Source: Pseudomonas sp. (GTDB taxonomy: Bacteria; Pseudomonadota; Gammaproteobacteria; Pseudomonadales; Pseudomonadaceae). Taken from it: a stretch of 64,000 bases of DNA. The stretch spans positions 124,001 through 188,000 of the forward strand of contig NZ_JAUXXP010000046.1 of NCBI RefSeq assembly GCF_030684895.1, given 5' to 3'. Both the position numbers and the translations under genes were made by a program. The stretch's first letter is position 1, and every line of letters begins with the position of its first letter. Of this stretch, positions 1 to 8,776 are shown one piece after another. The notes below the pieces were generated by a model, which saw nothing but the letters and a program-made list of their open reading frames with translations, made no database searches and had not been told where the DNA came from.

Positions 1-196
1 GTTTGGCGGACATTTCGGCGCTCTGCAACTGAATCGGTGGCGGTTACTCGCTCAAAGCGGCCTGAGCGTAAGTGATGACCCTGTGGATTCAGTGCAGCAG
101 CCCACACAGGCTTGGGCTCTGCTAGCCCACATGAGACGAGCCCATGCGTGACCTTAGCAGTTCAGCGTGGCGGGAGTTGGCCGTTGGTTGTTTGGC
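1..196. other. window edge, no supported gene
   Basis: There is no convincing complete gene here. One forward frame is open from base 2 to a TGA at 149-151 and could be the last 49 codons of a gene that begins outside the window. The peptide has no recognisable motif, so this is only a possibility. The neighbouring gene reads toward this region and ends at 197. Confidence 0.3.
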
Positions 197-1690
197 CTAG
201 TTGGCTGGGCTATTCAGGCTCTGCAGCAGGCGGTAATAGAAGCCGCTGGCATTGGCCAAGGTATCGATCCCCACGCGCTCATTGGTGCCGTGCATGCGCG
301 GCAGGTCTTCGCGCTCCATCAGCAGGGGGCTAAAGCGGAAGATGTTATCGGTCAGCGGCTCGTAGTAGCGCGAGTCGGTGCCGCCGACGGTGAGGTTGGG
401 GCTGACCAGGGTATTGCTGAAGCTCTGCCGGATCACTTCGGCGAAGGCTTTGTAGGCTGCGCCGTTGACGTCGGAGACCGCCGAGGGCTCGCGGCCGGCG
501 GGCATGACTTTGACGCTGATCTGCTCATCCGCCACGGCGCTGCGTACATGTTCGGCCACGCTTTCGATGCTGTCGCGCGGGTGGATGCGCAGGTTGAGGG
601 TGGCGCGGGCGCTGGGCGGCAGAACGTTTTCCTTGATGCCTGCGCGCAGCAGGGTCGGCGACAGCGAGGTTTGCAGCTGCGCGGCGCCGGCTGGCGAGGC
701 GGCCAGTTGCTGTTCCACCAATGGGCCGAACAGCCAGAGGTTGGCGAAGATCAATCGATAACCGAAGGATTGCGCCGGGGTAAAGCTGGCCAGCAGGTCG
801 CCGGTGGGGCCGTCGAAGCCGCGTTGAAACGGCGCATCGCCTACCCGTTGCAGGGCTTGGCTCAAGCGGCCGATGGCGGTTTCATCGAAGGCTGGTGGCT
901 GTGAGGAGTGGCCGCCCTGGGCGTTGGCTTGCAGGGTCAGGCTGACGTAGCCCTTTTCCGCGATACCGACCACGGCGACATCCTGGCTGACGCCGGGAAT
1001 CTGTCCGCGCACCACAAAACCGCCTTCATCGCTGACCCAGGCCAGGCGTTTGCCTTGCTCCTGCAACTGCGCGGCGATACGCCGGTTGCCCTGGTGGCCG
1101 CCGATTTCTTCATCGTGACCGAAGGCCAGCAGCACATCGCGTTGCGGCTGAAAGCCCTGGCTGATCAGGGTTTCCACCGCTTCGAGAATCGCCACCATCG
1201 AACCCTTGCTGTCGATGGCGCCACGCCCCCAGATAAAGCCATCGGCTATCGCCCCGGAGAACGGCGGGTGAGTCCACAGCTCCTCGGTGCCCGGTGCCAC
1301 GGGCACCACGTCCTGGTGCGCCATCAGCAGGGCGGCCGGCAGTTGGCTGTTCTTGCCCGGCCAGCGCAGCAGGATGCTCGGGCTGCCGGTGGGCAGTTGT
1401 TCAGTGCTTGCCGTCAGGCGTGGGTAGCGCTGCGTTAGCCATTCGCGCAGGCCGGCAAACGCAGCGTCGCTGGCGGCCTGTTGGCTGGCCGGGGTGCCGA
1501 CCTGATGCGACAGGGTTGGCAGGCGAATCGCTGCCGCCAAACTCTCCGCCGCACGTTGTGCATCCAACCCCTCGGGCAGGCTGACGGGTGCGTTGTTGAA
1601 GGCGGCGGCCGGCAGCAGCAATGTGCGCCCGACGACTACGCCAAGCAGGCCGAGCAGGGCGATCAATACCACTAATAACAGGCGTTTCAT
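197..1690 (-). CDS. M20 family metallopeptidase, PM20D1-like
   Basis: A 497-residue zinc-dependent M20 peptidase with an uncleaved or cleaved N-terminal hydrophobic segment (about residues 3-30), so it is membrane-anchored or periplasmic. The di-metal ligand motifs of the family are visible: MAHQDVVPV, GRGAIDSKGS, GHDEEIGG, GGTDSRYY and a late MHGTNERV histidine. Length and layout resemble the carboxypeptidase S / PM20D1 group, which hydrolyses or forms N-acyl amino acids. The exact substrate here is inferred, not shown. The start is set by an AGGAG site just upstream. It begins 17 bases after the acylase gene on the same strand, so the two are very probably one transcript of amide-bond hydrolases. 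Confidence 0.9.
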   Translation of the reverse strand: MKRLLLVVLIALLGLLGVVVGRTLLLPAAAFNNAPVSLPEGLDAQRAAESLAAAIRLPTLSHQVGTPASQQAASDAAFAGLREWLTQRYPRLTASTEQLPTGSPSILLRWPGKNSQLPAALLMAHQDVVPVAPGTEELWTHPPFSGAIADGFIWGRGAIDSKGSMVAILEAVETLISQGFQPQRDVLLAFGHDEEIGGHQGNRRIAAQLQEQGKRLAWVSDEGGFVVRGQIPGVSQDVAVVGIAEKGYVSLTLQANAQGGHSSQPPAFDETAIGRLSQALQRVGDAPFQRGFDGPTGDLLASFTPAQSFGYRLIFANLWLFGPLVEQQLAASPAGAAQLQTSLSPTLLRAGIKENVLPPSARATLNLRIHPRDSIESVAEHVRSAVADEQISVKVMPAGREPSAVSDVNGAAYKAFAEVIRQSFSNTLVSPNLTVGGTDSRYYEPLTDNIFRFSPLLMEREDLPRMHGTNERVGIDTLANASGFYYRLLQSLNSPAN

Positions 1691-1707
1691 GGAGGGCTCC
1701 TGCGCGC

Positions 1708-4083
1708 TTAGGGACGAAGAATCAGCTGGCTGCGGCTATTGGCCTTGATCGCCTCGGCATCCAGGTGCATCGGCACGTACTCACCACGCATATAGGCGTC
1801 GGCCTGGTCTTTGTAGTGCTGATCAAACAGCACGCCGCTCTGGCCCACCGGGTTGATGCCCAGCGCGCTGCTGGCGTCGGCCATATCGATCAGGCGACGG
1901 GTCGAGGGGCCGTACACAACTGACCAGGGCGCCGGGCCTACCGGTTGCGAGAGGTTATTCGGCGTTTCATGGCCACCCGGTGCGGCAAATGGGCCGACGT
2001 TGAATAGTTTATCCAGTGGCTTCTGCTGGCCCAGCGGATGGCTGTGGGTGAGGGTATGCGCGCTGCCCCAGGCCCATTTCGCGCTGTCGTCACCGAGGGT
2101 GCTGCGCAGGTGGGCAAGGCTGGCCTGCCAGGCGGCTTTGACGGTGTCGGCGCGGCTTTCCACGGCGTCGCTGCCGCGTTTGTCCCACCAGGGCGAGTTG
2201 GCGTCGGCGGCCAGGCGCGGCAGGGCGCTGTCGAGTACGCGGGTTTGCAGCAGGTTGGTAAAAAAGGCCTCGCTCAGCTCATCGGCCATGGCTTCACGCG
2301 TCAGTTGGTACACCAGTTGGTTGAACAGCGTAGCGGCGGTGTTATCGATCTGGTGTTGGCCATCCCAGCTCAGCAGTTGTTCGACCTGCGCCTGCTCTTC
2401 GCTGCCATTGGCGGCGGCGCGCAGGTCGGCGGCTAGCGGAGCCAGCAGGCGCTGTGGGTAGCCGGTGCCGGGCTCCAGTTGCAGCGCCTGGCTGTTCTTC
2501 ACATCCCACTTCACGCTGTTATCGCGCAGGCGTTCGTCCAGGCGCTGGCCGCGATCTGCCAGGTTGTAGTAGCCGGGAATCTCCATGCCGGTCGGCGACA
2601 CGGGCTGGTAGTTGGCGGAGAGGATATAGCCGCGCGCGGGGTTCTCTTCCTGCGGGTTGGCGCTGAACGGGTAGTAGCCGTCTTTTTCTGCCTCGCCGTT
2701 GCTGCCGTCGAGGATAAAGCTCGGGTTGACCCCGGCCGGGCGGCGCGGCAGTTTCGCCGCCGCCCACCAACCGATATCGCCCATGGCATTGGCCCACACC
2801 ACGTTCAACCCCGGCGCTTCGATGTGCTCAGCGGCGACGCGGGCTTGCTTCAGCGTGGCGGCGCGGTTGAGCTGGTAGAAGCCGTCGAGGATCGGATTCT
2901 CGGTCTCGAGGAACGCCCACCACATGGCAATCGGCGTGCTGCCGACGGTTTCACCGAGGGCGCTGTTGATGATCGGGCCGTGCGGCGAGCGGCGGATGGT
3001 CAGGCTGACCGGCGCGGCATCCTTAACGCTGATCAGCTCCTCGCGGCTTTGTAGCTCGACCCACTGGCCGCGATACCAGACTTGATTGGGATTGGCCGGG
3101 TTGGTTTTCTCGGCGATCAGGTCGAGGTCGTCGCTCTGGAACATGGTGATGCTCCAGGCAAAGTCGCGGTTATGCCCCAGGGACGCCACCGGGTTGAGCG
3201 CCTGGTGATGGCCGTACAGGCTGAAACCGGGGTAGCTCAGGTTGGCCTCGTACCACACCGACGGCACCGCGAAGCGGATATGCGGGTCGCCGGCCAGCAG
3301 CGGTTTGCCGCTGGCGGTGCGGCTGCCGGAGATGGCCCAGGCGTTGCTGCCCTCGAACTGCGGCAGGCCGGCATCCAGCAGCGCGGCATGGCTCAGCTCG
3401 GCGATGGCGTTGAGGTCCTGCCAGTCGCCTGCCGCGAGGTTTTGCCCGACCACGCCCTGCGGGTGCCAGTCGAGGTCGAAGGCCTTGAGGTAATCGGCGC
3501 CCAACTGGTCGCGGATATGCGTCAGCACCGGCTCGGTGCGAAACGCGGCGGCGAAGCTGTAGGCCATATAGCCGGCGACGCTGAGGGTGTCGGCCACGTT
3601 AAACGGCCGTTTTTCGATGCCCAACACATCGAACTCGATCGGCGCCGGGTGGCTGGCCTGGTACTGGTTGATACCGTCCAGGTAAGCCTCTAGCGCCTGG
3701 CTCGCCGGGGCGCTCATATCCATCTTCGCCGCGTAGCGATCGGCGTGTTCGCGGATGCCCAGGGTGCGGAACAGGCGGTCGGTGTCGACCAGCTTGCTGC
3801 CGAGCACCTCGGCCAGCTCGCCACGGGCCAGGCGGCGGAGGATTTCCATCTGAAACAGACGGTCCTGGGCATGCACATAGCCCAGCGCGCGGTACATATC
3901 GGCCTCGTTCTGCGCCTGGATATGCGGCACGCCGCGTTCGTCGTAGTCCACCGTAACTGCGGCCTGCAGATTGCTCAGTTGCAGTTCGCCGTCGCGTTGC
4001 GGCTGCTTGCTGTCGATGTACCAGTAAGCGCCAGCGGCGCTGGCGGCGACAATCAGGGCAAGGGCAGTCAGGGTGCGTTTCAT
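1708..4083 (-). CDS. hacB: penicillin-acylase-family N-acyl-homoserine lactone acylase, HacB-like
   Basis: A 791-residue Ntn-hydrolase precursor of the penicillin amidase family. After a signal peptide (residues 1-20) comes the alpha chain. The self-cleavage site lies at Gly245-Ser246 in the motif EGSNAW, with Ser246 as predicted nucleophile of the beta chain. Relatives in P. aeruginosa (PvdQ, QuiP, HacB) deacylate N-acyl-homoserine lactone quorum signals in the periplasm. The position next to an AraC gene and upstream of the serA region matches hacB (PA0305) as I remember it, so orthology is likely, but activity and chain-length preference cannot be read here. The frame stays open upstream to 4275, but the ATG at 4083 has an AAGGA site and starts the signal peptide. 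Confidence 0.88.
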   Translation of the reverse strand: MKRTLTALALIVAASAAGAYWYIDSKQPQRDGELQLSNLQAAVTVDYDERGVPHIQAQNEADMYRALGYVHAQDRLFQMEILRRLARGELAEVLGSKLVDTDRLFRTLGIREHADRYAAKMDMSAPASQALEAYLDGINQYQASHPAPIEFDVLGIEKRPFNVADTLSVAGYMAYSFAAAFRTEPVLTHIRDQLGADYLKAFDLDWHPQGVVGQNLAAGDWQDLNAIAELSHAALLDAGLPQFEGSNAWAISGSRTASGKPLLAGDPHIRFAVPSVWYEANLSYPGFSLYGHHQALNPVASLGHNRDFAWSITMFQSDDLDLIAEKTNPANPNQVWYRGQWVELQSREELISVKDAAPVSLTIRRSPHGPIINSALGETVGSTPIAMWWAFLETENPILDGFYQLNRAATLKQARVAAEHIEAPGLNVVWANAMGDIGWWAAAKLPRRPAGVNPSFILDGSNGEAEKDGYYPFSANPQEENPARGYILSANYQPVSPTGMEIPGYYNLADRGQRLDERLRDNSVKWDVKNSQALQLEPGTGYPQRLLAPLAADLRAAANGSEEQAQVEQLLSWDGQHQIDNTAATLFNQLVYQLTREAMADELSEAFFTNLLQTRVLDSALPRLAADANSPWWDKRGSDAVESRADTVKAAWQASLAHLRSTLGDDSAKWAWGSAHTLTHSHPLGQQKPLDKLFNVGPFAAPGGHETPNNLSQPVGPAPWSVVYGPSTRRLIDMADASSALGINPVGQSGVLFDQHYKDQADAYMRGEYVPMHLDAEAIKANSRSQLILRP

Positions 4084-4131
4084 CTGGGAATCCTTGTTAT
4101 TGGTTTTATCAGGCTGCGCCGGACAACACGC

Positions 4132-4164
4132 GTAGGTTGGCGTTGAGCGCAGCGAAGCCCAACG
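4132..4164. repeat. REP-like half element
   Basis: A short copy of the GTAGGTTGG...CGAAGCCCAAC repeat, which also forms the arms of the palindrome at 7786-7895. Only one arm pair is present here, folding as an imperfect hairpin in the acylase-AraC intergenic region. Confidence 0.6.
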
Positions 4165-4289
4165 AGCCGTCCTCTTATTGGCATTACACAGCCTGCTTAT
4201 CAGCCCTGCCATTGTGCGGGCTGCTGCGTGGTGCGGCATTGACCAAATAGCGCAAGAGTGAAAGTCTTTGGTCAATCCAAGAGGCCTTT

Positions 4290-5342
4290 ATGCAACACGA
4301 TCCGCACAGCAGCATCGCCAGCGCGCTGACCCACTCCTCGACCCTGCGCCGCCTGCTCTACGAAGCCTTGGCGGCGCTGGGCCTGGACCCCACCGATACC
4401 TATCGTCAGGCCTATCAGGGCATCGTGCTGGCGCCGCCGCTGCTCAATGCCCGTGAAGACCACGACAATGCACCGCGCTTCTGGCAGGCGCTGGAAGCCA
4501 TCAGCGGTGATGCCGATATCGGTCTGCACCTGGGCGAAACCATGCAGCCACGGCCAATGGATGTGGTCGGTTACCTGCTACTGGCCAGCCGCGATCTGGG
4601 CCAGGCGCTGGAGAGCTTTGTGCGTTTTCAGCACATCCTCTCCGGCGGCTTTGCCGCACGCCTGGAGCTGGATGGCGAGCAGGCGCGGCTGATCTTCGAC
4701 CTCAATTACCGTGGTGTGGGCTCGCTGCGTCAGCAGATGGAGTGCCTGGCGCTGCTGCTGCAGAAGATGTTGGCCAGCGTCAACGACGGCGGCTTTGCGC
4801 TCGATAGCGTGGAGTTTCGTCACCCGGCCCCGCGCCGCCTGAGTGAGCACCGGCGGCTGTTTGGTCTGCTGCCACGCTTTGCCCAGGCGCATGACGCGCT
4901 GATCTTTCCGCGCGCCTGGCTCAGCCGGCCATCGCGCAGCGCCAACCCACGGCTGTTCGCGGTGCTCTGGGCGCAGGCGGACGTGGAGCTGGCGGAGCTT
5001 GAAGAAAACCAGCTGCTCAACCGCGTGCGCTACTGGCTAGAGGTCAACCTCGGGGTGCAGCTGTGCGACCTGCCCAGCTGCGCCATCGCACTCGGTTACA
5101 GCGTTGGCGGGCTGCAGCGAGCGTTGGCCGAACAGCAGCAGAGTTTCCGTCAGCTGCACGATGAAGTACGCCGTCTGCGTGCGCAGACTCTGCTCGACAG
5201 CGGCCTGGCCATTCGCGAAGTAGCCCGTGCCTGCGGCTTTGCCGAGCTGTCACCGTTCTACCGCGCCTTCCGCCGCTGGCAGGGCGCGACGCCGCAGGGC
5301 TTTCGCCGACAGTCGGTTGCCGGGATGGCTCAGCCAGACTGA
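4290..5342 (+). CDS. AraC family transcriptional regulator
   Basis: A 350-residue regulator with an N-terminal arabinose-binding-like domain (about 20-200; the DIGLHLGE segment is typical of the OruR/ArgR-like AraC subgroup). The C-terminal double helix-turn-helix is at about 255-340, including IREVARACGFAELSPFYRAFRRWQG with its characteristic GF..LSPF..AFRRW pattern. It is divergent from the acylase/peptidase operon across about 200 bases, so it may control that operon; this is inference. The ATG is preceded by an AGAGG site. It is a paralogue of the AraC gene at 31548. Confidence 0.9.
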   Translation: MQHDPHSSIASALTHSSTLRRLLYEALAALGLDPTDTYRQAYQGIVLAPPLLNAREDHDNAPRFWQALEAISGDADIGLHLGETMQPRPMDVVGYLLLASRDLGQALESFVRFQHILSGGFAARLELDGEQARLIFDLNYRGVGSLRQQMECLALLLQKMLASVNDGGFALDSVEFRHPAPRRLSEHRRLFGLLPRFAQAHDALIFPRAWLSRPSRSANPRLFAVLWAQADVELAELEENQLLNRVRYWLEVNLGVQLCDLPSCAIALGYSVGGLQRALAEQQQSFRQLHDEVRRLRAQTLLDSGLAIREVARACGFAELSPFYRAFRRWQGATPQGFRRQSVAGMAQPD

Positions 5343-5376
5343 TCTAGCCTTTCTACACAGGCCTGAGGTAGCGGTT

Positions 5377-6162
5377 ATGTGGCGAGTGATGGCGAGTGGA
5401 ATGTTGGTGCTGCTGGCGCTGCCCTGCCTGGCGGCGCCGCCGGTGCAGATCTGTCTGGGCGACAGCAACGAGTGGCCGCCCTACACCTATTGGCAGCGCA
5501 GCGATGGCCAGGTGGATCGCAGCCGTCTAACTGGGTCGGCCAGCACCCTGGTGCTGGAGATTCTGCAGCGTTTGCAGCTGCCCTATGAGGTGCACTACAT
5601 GCCCTGGGCGCGGGTGCAGCAGGAGCTGGCGGACTTTGCCGAAAAGGGCCGCTGCGAACTGACCTGGGATGCCAGCTACAACGCCGAGCGCGCGGCCTAC
5701 GCGCATTACAGCGCGCGCCTCTACGCAACGCGCCTTGGGTTGTTCTATTCCGCTCAGCGCTTTGCCGACGTGCCGTTGCCCGCCTTGCTGCAGAACCTGC
5801 AGCCCTATCGGGTGTGCGGGGTGATTGGCTACAACTACCAGCCGTTTGGCCTGGGTGAGCCGATCCAGCGCTTTCCCAGCATCCAGCAAAATCTGGATAT
5901 GCTGCAGCGTCAGCGCTGCGACTTCTTTCCCAGTGAGATTGAGCCGCTATATGGCGGCCTGGCGCTGGGTATTTATCAAGGCCATGAGCAGTTGCGCCAT
6001 GTTCCACTGGTCGCCAGCAAGGAGTTCTTTCTGCTGGTCAGCAAGGGCTCAGCGCGGGGTGAACGTCTGGTCAGCCAGTTTGATCAGCAGCTTAAACAGC
6101 TGCAGGCCAGCGGCGAGGCGCAGCAGATCTTTCAGCGCTTTACCCCGGACGGCCTGAAGTAG
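5377..6162 (+). CDS. periplasmic solute-binding protein (SBP_bac_3-like)
   Basis: A 261-residue secreted protein. A signal peptide (about residues 1-22, ending LPCLAAPP) is followed by a type 3 solute-binding fold beginning VQICLGDSNEWPPYTYW. No transporter permease or ATPase lies nearby, so it may be an orphan binding protein; the ligand is unknown. The frame is open from 5227, but the ATG at 5377 has a GAGG site and starts the signal peptide. It ends back to back with the convergent gene at 6163. Confidence 0.85.
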   Translation: MWRVMASGMLVLLALPCLAAPPVQICLGDSNEWPPYTYWQRSDGQVDRSRLTGSASTLVLEILQRLQLPYEVHYMPWARVQQELADFAEKGRCELTWDASYNAERAAYAHYSARLYATRLGLFYSAQRFADVPLPALLQNLQPYRVCGVIGYNYQPFGLGEPIQRFPSIQQNLDMLQRQRCDFFPSEIEPLYGGLALGIYQGHEQLRHVPLVASKEFFLLVSKGSARGERLVSQFDQQLKQLQASGEAQQIFQRFTPDGLK

Positions 6163-6735
6163 TCAGTTGCTCTGCCAGTCGCAGAAGCAACCCACCGCCA
6201 GGGTGTTGCTGGCGTTGACCGGGCGGCCCTGTACCAGGGCGTCGAGAATGGGCTCGATAAAACTGTTGCTGGAGGTGCAGGTGGCGCCTTCGCTGTAGGG
6301 GCCAAAGTAGGCCAGCTGGCCGTTGCGGTCCCAGATCGCCACGGCCGGGCTGGCGGGGATCTGCGTGCTACCTGCCAGTTTGGCCAGCGGCTGCAGGGCG
6401 CTCAGAGTGCTGGGCAGCTGTCCTGTACTGCCGGGCTTTTGCACGGCATAAAAGCTCACGTCCTGCGGGCCGAAGCGCTCGATCAGTTCGGCCAGGTGCT
6501 GCTGATTACCAACATTGCACGGGCAGGCCGGGTCCCAGAAGTGCACCAGACGGATCGGTCCGGGGCCGGCCAGCTCATCCGGCAGGCGCAGCTGCTCACC
6601 GTAGAACAGCGCGGTCTGCTCGCTGAAACTGCGCAGGTAGCGCGCTTCGTACCACCAGTAGGCGGCGAGCATGGCGGCGGCCCAGAGCAGAATCAGCAGG
6701 CTGGCGAGTAGGGTCTTGCGCGTGGGTCGAGTCAT
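6163..6735 (-). CDS. thioredoxin-like membrane-anchored protein (DUF6436 type)
   Basis: A 190-residue protein with one N-terminal membrane segment (about residues 8-28), then a thioredoxin-fold-like domain containing HFWDPACPCNVGNQQH. The usual CxxC is replaced by CPC-N. This resembles the DUF6436 family found in Pseudomonas; a redox role is only inferred. The ATG at 6735 is chosen because the membrane segment follows directly. Longer in-frame starts upstream would add an unconserved, cysteine-rich tail. Confidence 0.75.
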   Translation of the reverse strand: MTRPTRKTLLASLLILLWAAAMLAAYWWYEARYLRSFSEQTALFYGEQLRLPDELAGPGPIRLVHFWDPACPCNVGNQQHLAELIERFGPQDVSFYAVQKPGSTGQLPSTLSALQPLAKLAGSTQIPASPAVAIWDRNGQLAYFGPYSEGATCTSSNSFIEPILDALVQGRPVNASNTLAVGCFCDWQSN

Positions 6736-6856
6736 CGGCGGTCTTCGGCAAACAGGCGCGCAGCTTGCCATGACTGGCGCGACAGCTGAATATCCGCAAC
6801 CTGATTGCACAGCCCTGGATGGCCTGTGACTACCCTGTAAGTTTGATGGAAGCCTT

Positions 6857-7789
6857 ATGCCAGAGCCGTTTCAGCCGGAAAACCTGCTTGCCAGTCTGCG
6901 ACCCTTGGCCGCAGCCGTTGCCCTGTCACCGGCCGAACAGGCATACCGGCAGTTTTACGGCTTCAGCGATACCTCGGCTACGCACAGTTGTATGGGCACG
7001 CTGCAGGCAGGCGGCTACCAGATTGCGCTACAAGCCTGGTGGCCTGAGCAGCCGCGCGCCACGTTGGTGCTACTGCATGGTTACTACGACCACGTTGGCC
7101 TGTACCGCCATGTGATCGAGTGGGCACTGGGCATGGGCTTTGCCGTGTTGAGCTTTGATCTGCCGGGGCATGGCCTGTCCAGCGGCGCGCGCGCCAGCAT
7201 CGGCGATTTTGCCGAGTACCAGACGGTGTTGCAGGCGGTGTTGGCTGAAGCCTCCGTGCTAGAGCTGCCGCAACCCTGGCATCTGTGCGGGCAAAGTACA
7301 GGCGGGGCGATTCTGATCGACTACCTGCTGACCGGTGCACCAGGCGCGGAAATCGGCGAAACCATTCTGCTGGCGCCGCTGGTGCGACCGCGTGCCTGGG
7401 GCTGGTCGCAGTTCAGTTACCGGATCATGAAGCGCTTTGTCAGCGAGATTCCCCGGCGTTTCAGCGTCAACTCCAGCGACGCGGCGTTTATCGACTTCGT
7501 CCATCACCAGGACCCGCTGCAACCGCGCAACCTGCCGACTGCCTGGGTCGGCGCGCTCAGCCAATGGGTACCGCGTATCGAGGCGGCACCGCGCAGTGCA
7601 CGCAGCCCGTTGATCATTCAGGGCGAGGCGGATCTGACGGTGGCCTGGCGGCATAACCTTAAGGTGCTGCAGGACAAGTTCGCCGCACCGCAGATTCTGC
7701 GCCTGCCCGAGGCGCGTCACCATCTGGCCAATGAAGCGCCGGCCTTGCGCCAGCGCTATTTCGAGTTTTTGACCGAGCGTTTGGCGTAG
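6857..7789 (+). CDS. alpha/beta hydrolase, lysophospholipase-like
   Basis: A 310-residue serine hydrolase of the Hydrolase_4 / monoglyceride lipase type. An oxyanion-hole segment LLHGYYDH is followed by the FDLPGHGLSSG motif and the nucleophile elbow CGQSTGG. The acid is probably in GEADLTVAW and the histidine in EARHHLANE. No signal peptide is seen, so it is probably cytoplasmic. The stop codon TAG is part of the REP-like palindrome that starts at 7786. Confidence 0.88.
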   Translation: MPEPFQPENLLASLRPLAAAVALSPAEQAYRQFYGFSDTSATHSCMGTLQAGGYQIALQAWWPEQPRATLVLLHGYYDHVGLYRHVIEWALGMGFAVLSFDLPGHGLSSGARASIGDFAEYQTVLQAVLAEASVLELPQPWHLCGQSTGGAILIDYLLTGAPGAEIGETILLAPLVRPRAWGWSQFSYRIMKRFVSEIPRRFSVNSSDAAFIDFVHHQDPLQPRNLPTAWVGALSQWVPRIEAAPRSARSPLIIQGEADLTVAWRHNLKVLQDKFAAPQILRLPEARHHLANEAPALRQRYFEFLTERLA

Positions 7790-7895
7790 GTTGGTGTTGA
7801 GGAGCAACGCGACGAAGCCCAACGACTGCAACGGATCGTCGAGCGGAGTGCCATGCACTCCATGTTGGGCTTCGCTGCGCTCAACACCAACCTAC
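7786..7895. repeat. REP-like inverted repeat pair
   Basis: Two near-complementary arms of about 35 bases, GTAGGTTGGTGTTGAG... and its mirror ending ...CAACACCAACCTAC, separated by about 40 bases. Each arm also carries GAAGCCCAAC or its complement. This is a typical Pseudomonas bacterial interspersed mosaic element. It sits between two convergent genes and could form a transcript-end hairpin. The first GTAG contains the stop codon of the hydrolase. Confidence 0.8.
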
Positions 7896-7906
7896 GTGGA
7901 TTCGGC

Positions 7907-8674
7907 TCAGATGCCTTGCGGTGCTGGGGCCAGTGCTGCGCTGCTCTGGCCAACCGCCAGGCCGCTGCGGATGGCGGCCAGCGCTGCCTGGTAGTAGCGC
8001 TTGCCGCTTTCGGATTGAGCAAAGCTGACAAACTCTTCCAGCTCTGGATCACTCAGCTCGCGGTAGACGTGCAGCAGGGTGTTATCCAGATCCGCACCGA
8101 TCTGTTCCATCAAACGCTGGCGCTGGCCATTGAGCATGGCCTGGGCGCTGTCGCCACCGAGCAGGCCGGGGAGCATCTGACTCAGGCTATCGGCGGCCAC
8201 GCCGGCCAGGGCCAGGCTGACTTCCGCGCCGGCTTCTTTGGCGGGCAGCGCCTGGGCCAGGTGGCGAATCAGCAGGCGGCGGGTGGCACTGGCTTCACTG
8301 CGCGGCAGGCCATTGGCATGGCGCGCCAGTTGGTCGCTGCGGGTGGCGAGCAGTTCGGCATCGACAATCTTGCGACCCAGTGGCGACTGGAAAAACTGCA
8401 AGGCGCTGACTGGCTCGCCGAGGTTGTCGCGCAGGCCCTGCTGGGCGCGCTGATCCACCGCAGCCGCGGCAAAGCGCTGGTTGCTGTTGTTCACCAACGC
8501 TTGATGCACCGCTGGCGGCAGGCTATTGCGGTAGCGTTCCTGGGCGGCCTGCAGGGCATCGCTGAAATGCATGCGCTGCTGCGGCCAGCCGGCCGCCTGA
8601 TACAGCTGCAGGTAATCGTCGGCCAGGGCGGGCAGGCTGAGCAGCAGGGTCAACACAACGGAAAGGGCGCGCAT
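7907..8674 (-). CDS. secreted protein of unknown function, DUF2059-like segments
   Basis: A 255-residue protein with a clear signal peptide (residues 1-18, ending LPALADD). Two segments have the pattern seen in DUF2059 proteins: one near QQGLRDNLGEPVSALQFF, and a C-terminal LSDPELEEFVSFAQSESGKR. This suggests a helical periplasmic repeat. I do not recognise a specific function. The ATG at 8674 has a GGAG site and begins the signal peptide; the frame is open further upstream through the start of the oppositely oriented oxygenase gene. Confidence 0.75.
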   Translation of the reverse strand: MRALSVVLTLLLSLPALADDYLQLYQAAGWPQQRMHFSDALQAAQERYRNSLPPAVHQALVNNSNQRFAAAAVDQRAQQGLRDNLGEPVSALQFFQSPLGRKIVDAELLATRSDQLARHANGLPRSEASATRRLLIRHLAQALPAKEAGAEVSLALAGVAADSLSQMLPGLLGGDSAQAMLNGQRQRLMEQIGADLDNTLLHVYRELSDPELEEFVSFAQSESGKRYYQAALAAIRSGLAVGQSSAALAPAPQGI

Positions 8675-8776
8675 AGGGACTCCATAGGGGGCCGCTATTT
8701 TCGGCGGCATAGCGTTGCTTGTCGAGGCTCGGCGTGGCTGTGAATGAAACGATGACAGGCTGTTAGAATCGCCGGC

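Noticed and set aside
2-151. Open frame at the left edge that could be a gene 3' end
   Set aside because: Only 49 codons with no motif. Possible but unsupported, so it is noted only under the window-edge entry.
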